From: Thiohalobacter sp.
GTDB lineage: Bacteria; Pseudomonadota; Gammaproteobacteria; DSM-19610
Direction of reading: 5' to 3'
Length of the DNA: 5,389 nt
Assembly: GCA_027010005.1 (NCBI GenBank)
Contig: JALVCM010000043.1
Span: 1-5,389, forward strand
This document shows, in pieces, positions 1 to 5,261 of the stretch. The translations under genes were made by a program, and so were the position numbers. Each line of letters opens with the position of its first letter. The first letter of the stretch is position 1. The notes under the pieces are model-generated. The model ran no database searches. It saw nothing but the letters and a program-made list of their open reading frames with translations, and was not told the origin of the DNA.

Positions 1-1
1 G

Positions 2-409
2 CAGGGTCAGCAGGGAGAGAATTCTTCTGCCGGTGCTGCCGGGGAAGATGCGTCGAGTCAATCGGCACAGGCTTCAGGTGCAGATGAATCACAAGAGTCT
101 GCCTCAAAAGCGAAGTCACAGGACGGAAAGCAGGGTGATGAACAATCCGCTGGCCAGGGAACACCGCAGCAGGAAGCCAGGGAAGACTCAGAAGCCGGCC
201 AGAATCCGCTAGACCGTGCCGGCGAGTCTGAAAAGCAGGGTAAGCCAGGCGGTTCACAGGCCTCTCCCCTGGATACCGAACAACAACTTGCCGCAGAGCA
301 GTGGCTGAAACGTATCCCCGATGACCCGGGCGGCCTGCTGCGGCGGAAATTTCTTTACCAGTATCAACAGCGGGCCAATACCCCGAAAAAGGGACAACAG
401 GCATGGTAA
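2..409 (+). CDS. C-terminal part of a Bat-operon VWA/TPR protein (BatB/BatC-like), 5' end outside the window
   Basis: An open frame enters from the left edge and stops at TAA 407-409, giving the last 135 residues of a protein. The first ~95 visible residues are a low-complexity linker rich in Q, S, G, E, A and K with no recognisable fold. The last ~40 form a conserved-looking block: LDTEQQLAAEQWLKRIPDDP followed by GGLLRRKFLYQYQQR. In my memory of the family, this W-L-x-R-I-P-D-D-P-x-G-L-L-R-x-K-F ending is typical of gammaproteobacterial proteins with an N-terminal membrane-anchored von Willebrand A domain and TPR repeats, encoded directly before batD. The VWA and TPR parts are not in the window, so the name rests on the tail and the neighbour. 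The stop overlaps the batD start by 7 bp, which suggests translational coupling. Role inferred: part of a membrane-associated MoxR/Bat complex, whose biochemical function is poorly defined. Confidence 0.8.
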   Translation, partial: QGQQGENSSAGAAGEDASSQSAQASGADESQESASKAKSQDGKQGDEQSAGQGTPQQEAREDSEAGQNPLDRAGESEKQGKPGGSQASPLDTEQQLAAEQWLKRIPDDPGGLLRRKFLYQYQQRANTPKKGQQAW

Positions 410-2277
410 TCACAGCACGGAGATCAACAATGCACGGGATACAGACAGGACCAGGACACCCCCGGTTTCTTGAATACGCGCGTGCCGCATTGCTCCTGGT
501 ATTGCTGGCACTGACGTCAAACCTGTGGGCCGATGTACAGGCAACACTGGACCGCTCGACAATTTACGACGGGGAGACCGTTACCCTGACGATCGAGGCA
601 AGCGGAAAGGATGAGTCGGGGGAACCCGACCTGACGCCGCTAAAGAAAGATTTTGAAGTCCTGGGTACCCGCAGCAGTCAGCGTATCGAGATCATTAACG
701 GGCGGCGTTCTGACAGCCGGCAATGGCAGGTGGAACTGGCGCCCGGAAAAACCGGTACGCTGGAAGTGCCGGCACTGAAGGTCGGTCATTCAAAGACCCG
801 TCCTGTCACCCTGAAGGTATTGGAACAATCCGCGGTCAGTACAGTCTCCGCGGATCGCCCGGTCTTCATTCGCACCGAAGCGCGTACCGGTGCAATGGAT
901 GTTTTTGTCCAGCAGCAGATCCTCTACGTGGTACGCCTCTACTACCGCGTACCCTTGCTGCAGGGTGATTTCAGTGATCCTCAGCTGGCCGATGCCGTTG
1001 TCGAACGGCTGGGCGAGGACCGCCGCTTCAAGACCACGATCAACGGTACGGACTACCAGGTTGTTGAGCGACACTACGCCATCTTCCCGGAAAAAAGTGG
1101 CAAGTTGACGATCCCCGCGATTGCCTTCACCGGGCGTGCTGCCTCAACCTCATCACGGCGTTCATCATCGATGCCGACAGACCCGTTGATCAAACGTTTC
1201 TTCGGTCGGGATCCGTTCAGTGATCCGTTTTTCAGCGGTATGACGGGGAATCCCGGTAAACGGTTTCGTGTTCGCAGTGAGCCGCTCACGCTGGAGGTGA
1301 AAGCGCGGCCGGCTGCCTATACCGGGAAGTACTGGTTACCCACCCAGGCGCTGACACTGACGGACAGCTGGGAAGACCAGGTGCCCGAATTCCACGTTGG
1401 TGAACCGGTAACGCGCACTATTACCCTGAAGGCAAGGGGACTGGAATCCTCCCAGTTACCGGCACTCGATTTCCCGTCGTTACAGGGTGTGCGTGTGTAC
1501 CCGGAGCAACCGGTCACCGAGAACCTCACCGACGGTGACTGGATTTACGGTGTCAGCAAACAGACCCTGGCCTATGTGCCTGCCACGACCGGCAGGATCA
1601 CTCTGCCCGCTGTCCGGGTCGACTGGTGGGACACGGCGAAGCACCGGCAACGCAGTACCCGATTGCCGGCCCGCGAGATCAACATACTGCCGGCCGCCGG
1701 TGGGGCTGCAACAGTACCCCCGGCCTCCGTGCCTGAAACTGCACCTGACATGGCAGCACCAGCCCACGCGCAGCCCGGATGGAGACAAGTGATGCAGCCT
1801 CGTAACGGCCTGCTGGCGGCAGGGGTTGTACTGGCCTTGCTTGCGCTGGCGTGGTGGCGACGACGGTATCTTGCAGGGAACCGTGAATCAGCAGCTGCGG
1901 CGGCACAACGTCGTCATACTCAGTCTTCTTCACAGCCCGGTCGTCGTGAATCGCGCGCTGCGCTGAAGAAAGCCTGCGAGGCCAACGATCCGCAGGCTGC
2001 CGCAAAAGCCCTGCTTGAATGGGCCGCAGATGAATGGCCGCAACAGCCGCCACGCAACCTGGGTGTATTGGCGCAAAGACTGGAATCCGGTCGTGAAGAC
2101 GTGCGCAGGCTCGATCAGGCGCTTTACAGTGGAGCGGCCGGGAAGTGGCGGGGTGAAGCGTTGTGGAAGGCTCTGAAAACAGGACTCACGTCCGGGCAGG
2201 GTCGCAACAGCAAAAAGCCCGAAGGGCTGGCACCTTTATATCCCGCTACCCGGCCGGCGGGAGAACACGGTGGTTGA
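403..2277 (+). CDS. batD: BatD-like membrane-anchored periplasmic protein
   Basis: Encodes 624 residues if started at ATG 403, which overlaps the upstream stop and has AAGGGA 8 nt before it. A second ATG at 430 has GGAG 7 nt upstream and gives a more ordinary signal-peptide length. Residues ~27-43 form a hydrophobic signal segment ending in L-W-A, with likely cleavage at 43/44. The mature N-terminus (DVQATLDRSTIYDGETVTL, then PDLTPLKKDFEVLG) fits the BatD family pattern of beta-sandwich domains. Further family-like blocks are the D-P-F-x-D-P-F-F segment near residues 272-280 and the R-x-R-S-E-P-L-T-L-E-V strand after it. A single membrane helix spans ~469-485 and is followed by W-W-R-R-R, so the bulk is periplasmic and the last ~140 residues are cytoplasmic. 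BatD proteins accompany VWA-domain BatA/BatB and were linked to aerotolerance in Bacteroides; the molecular role here is unknown. It is co-transcribed with the preceding gene by position. Confidence 0.85.
   Translation: MVITARRSTMHGIQTGPGHPRFLEYARAALLLVLLALTSNLWADVQATLDRSTIYDGETVTLTIEASGKDESGEPDLTPLKKDFEVLGTRSSQRIEIINGRRSDSRQWQVELAPGKTGTLEVPALKVGHSKTRPVTLKVLEQSAVSTVSADRPVFIRTEARTGAMDVFVQQQILYVVRLYYRVPLLQGDFSDPQLADAVVERLGEDRRFKTTINGTDYQVVERHYAIFPEKSGKLTIPAIAFTGRAASTSSRRSSSMPTDPLIKRFFGRDPFSDPFFSGMTGNPGKRFRVRSEPLTLEVKARPAAYTGKYWLPTQALTLTDSWEDQVPEFHVGEPVTRTITLKARGLESSQLPALDFPSLQGVRVYPEQPVTENLTDGDWIYGVSKQTLAYVPATTGRITLPAVRVDWWDTAKHRQRSTRLPAREINILPAAGGAATVPPASVPETAPDMAAPAHAQPGWRQVMQPRNGLLAAGVVLALLALAWWRRRYLAGNRESAAAAAQRRHTQSSSQPGRRESRAALKKACEANDPQAAAKALLEWAADEWPQQPPRNLGVLAQRLESGREDVRRLDQALYSGAAGKWRGEALWKALKTGLTSGQGRNSKKPEGLAPLYPATRPAGEHGG
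2212..2228 (-). terminator. Intrinsic terminator of the receiver gene, inside the batD coding sequence
   Basis: Read on the minus strand, the sequence AGCCC-TTC-GGGCT (2228-2216) forms a perfect 5-bp GC-rich hairpin followed directly by a T run (2216-2212). It lies 62 bases past the stop of the minus-strand receiver gene, with no other minus-strand gene between. The U tract follows the hairpin only on the minus strand, so it would not stop batD transcription. The stem is short, so efficiency is uncertain. Confidence 0.6.
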
Positions 2278-2290
2278 AGGTTTTCCCGGC

Positions 2291-2698
2291 CTAGCCTGAG
2301 GCCAGTACCTGTTCGATGGTGCGTTTGATATTTCCCCGGTTAAAGGTTTTTTCCAGTGCACCATTGAAGCCGTATTCTGCGTAGTGGGTCATTTCCGGTG
2401 CTGTCGTGTGTCCGCTGGAAACAATCAGTCTGGCATGCGGGTCCATCGCGCGCAGTACCCCTGCGATTTCCTTGCCGCCCCGGCCATCGGGGAGGTTGAG
2501 GTCGAGGATAACAACATCAATCGGGACACTGTTTTCCAGTGACTGGTGGTAGCACTCGACTACCTCGTCACTGGTTCTTGCCAGCAGGACCTGGTAGCCC
2601 AGTTTCTCCAGTATGAGACTGTAGAGGTCCCGGATGTCCTGTTCATCATCGACCACCAGAATTGTTCGGCCGGAAGGATGATTTGCAGCAGATTCCAT
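2291..2698 (-). CDS. Stand-alone CheY-like response regulator receiver protein
   Basis: Encodes 135 residues that are nearly all one receiver (REC) domain with no DNA-binding or enzymatic output domain. Visible motifs: ILVVDDE with the acidic pair D17-D18, the phospho-acceptor D66 in VVILDLNLPDG, the switch Ser S95 in LIVSSGH, and the conserved Lys K117 in ALEKTF. The usual K-P after the fifth strand is K-T here, and the position of the CheY aromatic switch (Tyr106) is Ala114. The catalytic set is complete, so phosphorylation is expected. Loss of the proline and aromatic residue suggests output different from classical CheY. The start at 2698 is fixed on the upstream side by an in-frame TGA three codons before it; the ribosome binding site is weak. 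It is convergent with batD (13 bp apart). No histidine kinase is in the window, so the partner is unknown; it could act in a phosphorelay or by binding a target protein. Confidence 0.9.
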   Translation of the reverse strand: MESAANHPSGRTILVVDDEQDIRDLYSLILEKLGYQVLLARTSDEVVECYHQSLENSVPIDVVILDLNLPDGRGGKEIAGVLRAMDPHARLIVSSGHTTAPEMTHYAEYGFNGALEKTFNRGNIKRTIEQVLASG

Positions 2699-2737
2699 GT
2701 TATTTCAGGCTGGCGGGTTACCGTGATGACCAAATTC

Positions 2738-2743
2738 ATTATA
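2738..2743 (-). promoter_or_regulatory. Candidate -10 box for the receiver gene
   Basis: The minus strand reads TATAAT (complement of 2738-2743), a perfect -10 hexamer about 40 bases before the receiver start codon at 2698. There is no good -35: at 17-bp spacing the position would be GGCCTT, inside the preceding terminator stem. The short 62-bp gap between the terminator and the gene needs a promoter if the terminator works, which supports the call. Sequence-only evidence. Confidence 0.4.
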
Positions 2744-2760
2744 GCGCTCTTTAATAAAAC

Positions 2761-2781
2761 AAGGCCCCGTTAAGGGGCCTT
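2761..2781 (-). terminator. Intrinsic terminator after the tusE/dsrC-like gene
   Basis: AAGGCCCC (2761-2768) and GGGGCCTT (2774-2781) form a perfect 8-bp stem with a 5-nt loop. On the minus strand it starts 19 bases past the stop at 2800 and is followed by TTGTTTTATT, a good U-rich tail. On the plus strand only a short T run (2780-2783) overlaps the stem end, so minus-strand use is favoured. Confidence 0.85.
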
Positions 2782-2799
2782 TTGAAACCGTTGATGTGT

Positions 2800-3135
2800 T
2801 TAGCTGCAGCCCTTGGGTCGCGGCAGGCCTGCAACCTTGTTGGCACATTTGATCAGACCGGTCGGAAACAGCGAATAGATGTATTTCTGGTCACTGCGGT
2901 CCTTGCCGTATTTTTTCTTCATCAGTTTGGAGAACTGACGCGGTTCACAAACGGTACCGTTGTCCTGAAAATATTCGCGCGCCAGGTTGATGATGTCCCA
3001 GTGCTCATCGGTGAGTTCCGGAATCTTTTCATTTTTGGCGATTTCCACTGCGAGTTCCGGACTCCATTCGTCCAGGTTATTCAGCCAGCCCGCTTCGCTG
3101 AGCTCAATGACTTTACCGTTTACTTCTGCTTGCAT
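2800..3135 (-). CDS. tusE: TusE/DsrC/DsvC-family sulfur-relay protein
   Basis: Encodes 111 residues, the usual length of the family. Family blocks are visible throughout: an N-terminal strand region ending in GWL (16-18), the EWSPELAVEIAKNE helix (23-36), LTDEHWDIINLAREYF (41-56), and the C-terminal arm from YIYSLFP through GLPRPKGCS. The penultimate Cys110 matches the invariant 'CysA', the cysteine that carries persulfide in TusE and DsrC. The second cysteine of true DsrC ('CysB', in K-Q-A-C-x-x-A-G-L-P) is Asn99 here, as in TusE-type proteins; an additional Cys97 sits two residues earlier. Family knowledge: TusE relays sulfur for tRNA 2-thiouridine synthesis through TusBCD to MnmA, while DsrC works with DsrAB/DsrMKJOP. 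Without CysB, a TusE-like or regulatory role is more likely, but no tusBCD or dsr genes are in view. AAGGAG (complement of 3145-3150) lies 9 nt before ATG 3135. The gene stands alone, with its own terminator. Confidence 0.85.
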   Translation of the reverse strand: MQAEVNGKVIELSEAGWLNNLDEWSPELAVEIAKNEKIPELTDEHWDIINLAREYFQDNGTVCEPRQFSKLMKKKYGKDRSDQKYIYSLFPTGLIKCANKVAGLPRPKGCS

Positions 3136-3144
3136 TGCTTAATG

Positions 3145-3150
3145 CTCCTT
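3145..3150 (-). promoter_or_regulatory. Ribosome binding site of tusE
   Basis: The minus strand reads AAGGAG here, with 9 bases to the ATG at 3135. This is the strongest Shine-Dalgarno sequence in the window and settles the start. Confidence 0.8.
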
Positions 3151-3180
3151 CCCGTGTTCAAAAATGATGGACCCTGCTTC

Positions 3181-3261
3181 CGTCATTGCGAGCGCAGCGA
3201 AGCAACCTCTTTGGCCTGGTGCCAGATTTGACAAGATTGCCGCGCTACGCTCGCAATGACA
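3181..3261. repeat. Inverted-repeat element of the 'CATTGCGAGCG' dispersed type (MITE/REP-like)
   Basis: The left arm GTCATTGCGAGCGCAGCG (3182-3199) is matched by the complement of the right arm at 3242-3260, differing at one position (C versus T in the middle of G-C-G-x-A-G-C-G). The similarity continues inward (AAGCAACCTCT against GGCAATCTTGT). The whole element is 81 bp with a ~40-bp centre, and could fold into a long hairpin. Sequences of this kind (CATTGCGAGCGnAGCGAAGCAATCT) recur in intergenic regions of many bacteria; this is from memory. It sits in the likely 5' untranslated region of tusE, 46 bp before its start codon. Confidence 0.75.
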
Positions 3262-3309
3262 GGGAATCCTGTTCTGTGCTTAATAGTTGACTAATTTTAT
3301 CAGGTATTG

Positions 3310-3330
3310 TCAATAATTACTATTTATTGA
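3310..3330. repeat. Short palindrome in an AT-rich intergenic stretch
   Basis: TCAATAA (3310-3316) and TTATTGA (3324-3330) are perfect inverted copies separated by 7 bases. The surrounding 3271-3345 is much more AT-rich than the rest of the window. It lies between the divergent tusE and SRP RNA genes, so an operator is possible, but AT-rich DNA produces such palindromes by chance. Confidence 0.3.
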
Positions 3331-3378
3331 AATGCTTATGAATATTCAGGGTATTTCGGGTGCAAAATACCGCTCAGT

Positions 3379-3387
3379 TGGTACAAT
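3379..3387 (+). promoter_or_regulatory. Extended -10 promoter of the SRP RNA
   Basis: TGG followed by TACAAT (3382-3387) matches an extended -10 element with one mismatch in the hexamer. A poor -35 (GTGCAA, 3360-3365) lies 16 bp upstream. The bases after the -10 are GC-rich (GCCGCG), like discriminators of stable-RNA promoters. The predicted start is near 3394, leaving a leader of about 38 bases before the SRP RNA closing stem. Confidence 0.5.
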
Positions 3388-3397
3388 GCCGCGTCCT

Positions 3398-3424
3398 CCG
3401 GCCACGCGCCGGTTGTTCGGACAA
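3398..3424 (+). other. Two tandem hairpins in the SRP RNA 5' leader
   Basis: CCGGC (3398-3402) pairs with GCCGG (3408-3412) around a 5-nt loop, and TTGT (3413-3416) pairs with ACAA (3421-3424) around TCGG. They lie back to back between the predicted transcription start and the SRP RNA stem. They may be processing signals in a precursor leader; in E. coli the 4.5S leader is removed by RNase P. The second stem is only 4 bp. Confidence 0.4.
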
Positions 3425-3431
3425 CGTGTTA

Positions 3432-3545
3432 TGGTGATCTGTACCGGTCCCCTCGCGACAGTAAACTGTGAACCCGGTCAGGCCCGGAAGGGAGCAGCCG
3501 CAGCAGTGGACCTGGGCGCCGGGGTGTGGCTGGTACGGGTCGCCA
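3432..3545 (+). ncRNA. ffs: Signal recognition particle RNA, small bacterial (4.5S) type
   Basis: This RNA is the scaffold of the signal recognition particle: with Ffh it targets inner-membrane proteins co-translationally to FtsY. The conserved apical domain is clear: GGTCAGGCCCGGAAGGGAGC (3477-3496) followed by AGCC, matching E. coli 4.5S RNA apart from two changes. It carries the GGAA tetraloop (3486-3489) and the internal loops that bind the Ffh M domain. The ends close in a long stem: 3432-3449 pairs with 3528-3545 without a bulge, using several G-U pairs. This fixes the strand and gives a length of ~114 nt, as in E. coli. Exact 5' and 3' ends are inferred from the stem. It lies just before dnaX on the same strand, a common gammaproteobacterial arrangement. 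Confidence 0.93.
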
Positions 3546-3570
3546 CCCATTCTTCCGTAATCTCCCGCGC

Positions 3571-3591
3571 CGGCTTCTGTATAATAAGCCG
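3571..3591 (+). promoter_or_regulatory. dnaX -10 box inside a 6-bp inverted repeat
   Basis: A perfect TATAAT (3580-3585) lies 34 bases before the dnaX ATG, with no convincing -35 at 17 bp. It is enclosed by CGGCTT (3571-3576) and AAGCCG (3586-3591), a perfect inverted repeat with a 9-nt centre, followed by TGTTTC. The element could be a promoter with an overlapping operator, or a weak terminator for the SRP RNA. I prefer the promoter because of the exact hexamer and its position. Confidence 0.4.
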
Positions 3592-3618
3592 TGTTTCAGG
3601 ATGCCTTTCGGATCTTCA

Positions 3619-5232
3619 ATGAGTTATCAGGTTCTGGCGCGCAAATGGCGGCCACGCAAGTTTGCCGAGATGGTGGGGCAGGAGCATGTGCTGCGCGCAT
3701 TGATCAATGCGCTGGACAATGACCGGCTGCACCATGCCTACCTGTTCACGGGCACGCGCGGCGTGGGCAAGACCACCGTGGCGCGTATTTTTGCCAAATC
3801 CCTCAACTGTGAATCGGGCGTCAGTGCAGAGCCCTGTGGCGAATGCTCGGCCTGTGTGGAAATCGATGAAGGGCGTTTCGTCGACCTGATCGAGGTGGAT
3901 GCCGCCTCGCGCACCAAGGTCGAGGACACCCGTGAGCTGCTGGATAACGTGCAGTACGCACCGACCCGTGGCCGCTACAAGGTTTACCTGGTGGACGAAG
4001 TACACATGCTCTCGGCACACAGCTTCAATGCCCTGCTGAAAACGCTTGAAGAGCCGCCACCACACGTTAAATTCCTGCTCGCCACCACCGATCCGCAAAA
4101 ACTGCCGGCCACGGTGTTGTCGCGTTGTCTGCAGTTTAATCTCAAGCGGTTGCCGATGCCGTTGATCAGCGGTCACCTGGAAACACTGTTAAAGGCCGAA
4201 TCGGTTTCGGCTGAAGCGTCTGCCCTGCAGTTGCTGGCGCGCGCGGCCGACGGCAGTATGCGCGATGCCCTCAGCCTGCTCGACCAGGCCATTGCCTACG
4301 GCGATGGCGGGGTGAGCGAAGCCGATGTGCGCAGCATGCTGGGTACCATCGAGCGCAGTCATGTGGTCGAAATCCTGCGCGCCCTGGCGGATGCCGATGC
4401 GCCGGCCCTGCTGGGCGTGATCGAGCGGCTTTCACAGCAGGCCCCCGACTACGAAGGCCTGCTGGCGGAGTTGCTGACCGACCTGCAGCAGATCGCCATT
4501 GCCCAGGTAGCCGCGGATGCGGTCGATGCCAGTATCGAGGCGCGCGATACCTTGCTGGAACTGGCACAGCGTATGGACCCGGAAGACGTACAGCTGTATT
4601 ACCAGATCGGGCTGGTCGGCCGGCGTGATCTGCCGCTGTCACCCGACCCGCGTGGCGGCATGGAAATGATCCTGTTGCGTATGCTGGCCTTCCGCCCCGT
4701 GACGGGGGAACAGGCGCAATCCACAGTACGTCCCGGGACGTCCGGGGCGACGGCATCGACTGTCAGCTCCGCAAAGACAGTGAAGGCAGCTGGCAGCACT
4801 GCGGTAACAGCCGCTGCATCGTCGTCGGCCCCGGTAACCCGGGTGTCCGGGGACGCTGACTGGGCCGTACTGGTCGATGCAATGCAACTCAAGGGCATGT
4901 TGCGGGAACTGGCCATGAATTGTGCTGTCCAGGTGCGTGATGACAAGCACTGGAAGCTGTCACTGGGCAGTGAGCACCAGCAATTGCTGAGCAAGACACG
5001 TCAGCAGCAGCTGGAGGCAAAACTGGCTGAATGCCTGGGGCAGAGTATCCGGCTGGATATCGATATCGAGGGTGCCAGTACCGAAACACCTGCGCAAAAG
5101 CGCCAGCGCGAAGCGGAGCAACGCCAGGCCGGCGCCGTCGAGGCAATTACCTCTGATCCCAACGTCAAGGCCTTCCAGAAAAACTTCGGCGCCACACTGC
5201 ACGATGAAACCATACGTCCCCGGGACACTTGA
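3619..5232 (+). CDS. dnaX: DNA polymerase III tau subunit (clamp loader ATPase)
   Basis: Encodes 537 residues starting MSYQVLARKWRPR, the classic DnaX N-terminus. The reading frame stays open upstream to 3526, but that part overlaps the SRP RNA, so ATG 3619 is chosen although its Shine-Dalgarno (CGGAT) is weak. AAA+ motifs: Walker A GTRGVGKT (45-52), zinc ligands C64, C73, C76 and C79, Walker B LVDEVH (124-129), sensor 1 around T156-T157, arginine finger R169 in L-S-R-C, and sensor 2 R215 in GSMRDA. The oligomerisation domain III runs to ~365, followed by an Ala/Ser/Thr/Val-rich linker (~366-410). The C-terminal block from DWAVLVDAMQLKG (414-426) on resembles tau domain V, which binds the polymerase alpha subunit. 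It loads the sliding clamp and couples polymerases at the fork. It is shorter than E. coli tau (643), mainly in the linker region. No A-AAA-AAG slippery site is present, so a frameshifted gamma form is not evident. Confidence 0.97.
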   Translation: MSYQVLARKWRPRKFAEMVGQEHVLRALINALDNDRLHHAYLFTGTRGVGKTTVARIFAKSLNCESGVSAEPCGECSACVEIDEGRFVDLIEVDAASRTKVEDTRELLDNVQYAPTRGRYKVYLVDEVHMLSAHSFNALLKTLEEPPPHVKFLLATTDPQKLPATVLSRCLQFNLKRLPMPLISGHLETLLKAESVSAEASALQLLARAADGSMRDALSLLDQAIAYGDGGVSEADVRSMLGTIERSHVVEILRALADADAPALLGVIERLSQQAPDYEGLLAELLTDLQQIAIAQVAADAVDASIEARDTLLELAQRMDPEDVQLYYQIGLVGRRDLPLSPDPRGGMEMILLRMLAFRPVTGEQAQSTVRPGTSGATASTVSSAKTVKAAGSTAVTAAASSSAPVTRVSGDADWAVLVDAMQLKGMLRELAMNCAVQVRDDKHWKLSLGSEHQQLLSKTRQQQLEAKLAECLGQSIRLDIDIEGASTETPAQKRQREAEQRQAGAVEAITSDPNVKAFQKNFGATLHDETIRPRDT

Positions 5233-5247
5233 ACACGACACATGATT

Positions 5248-5253
5248 GAGGAA
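5248..5253 (+). promoter_or_regulatory. Ribosome binding site of ybaB
   Basis: GAGGAA lies 8 bases before the ATG at 5262, in the 29-bp gap after dnaX. With no promoter or terminator visible in the gap, co-transcription with dnaX is likely. Confidence 0.65.
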
Positions 5254-5261
5254 CAAAAGGT

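Noticed and set aside
2288..2303. GGCCT/AGGCC hairpin between batD and the receiver gene as a terminator
   Set aside because: There is no T run after it on either strand. It may still be a weak 3' hairpin, but not a supported intrinsic terminator.
2782..3231. Plus-strand 149-codon open frame opposite tusE
   Set aside because: It is antisense to a well-supported gene. Its end (CERSEATSLA) is the translation of the inverted-repeat element, a frequent source of false proteins.
3228..3233. Plus-strand TTGACA as a -35 box
   Set aside because: It lies inside the inverted-repeat element and has no -10 at usable spacing (TCGCAA at 17 bp).
3526..3618. In-frame N-terminal extension of dnaX by 31 codons
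   Set aside because: It overlaps the 3' half of the SRP RNA and the candidate dnaX promoter, and the canonical MSYQVLARKWRPR start is at 3619.
3332..3622. Plus-strand 96-codon open frame
   Set aside because: It covers the whole SRP RNA and its promoter, and the peptide has no recognisable features.
3616..4756. Long minus-strand open frames opposite dnaX (3616-4176, 4271-4756)
   Set aside because: They mirror the GC-rich codon pattern of dnaX, and their compositions (for example R/P/A-rich) do not look like real proteins.
5173..5184. Run of five A (CAG AAA AAC) near the dnaX end as a frameshift site
   Set aside because: It does not fit the X-XXY-YYZ pattern in the dnaX frame and lies too close to the stop to make a gamma-like product.
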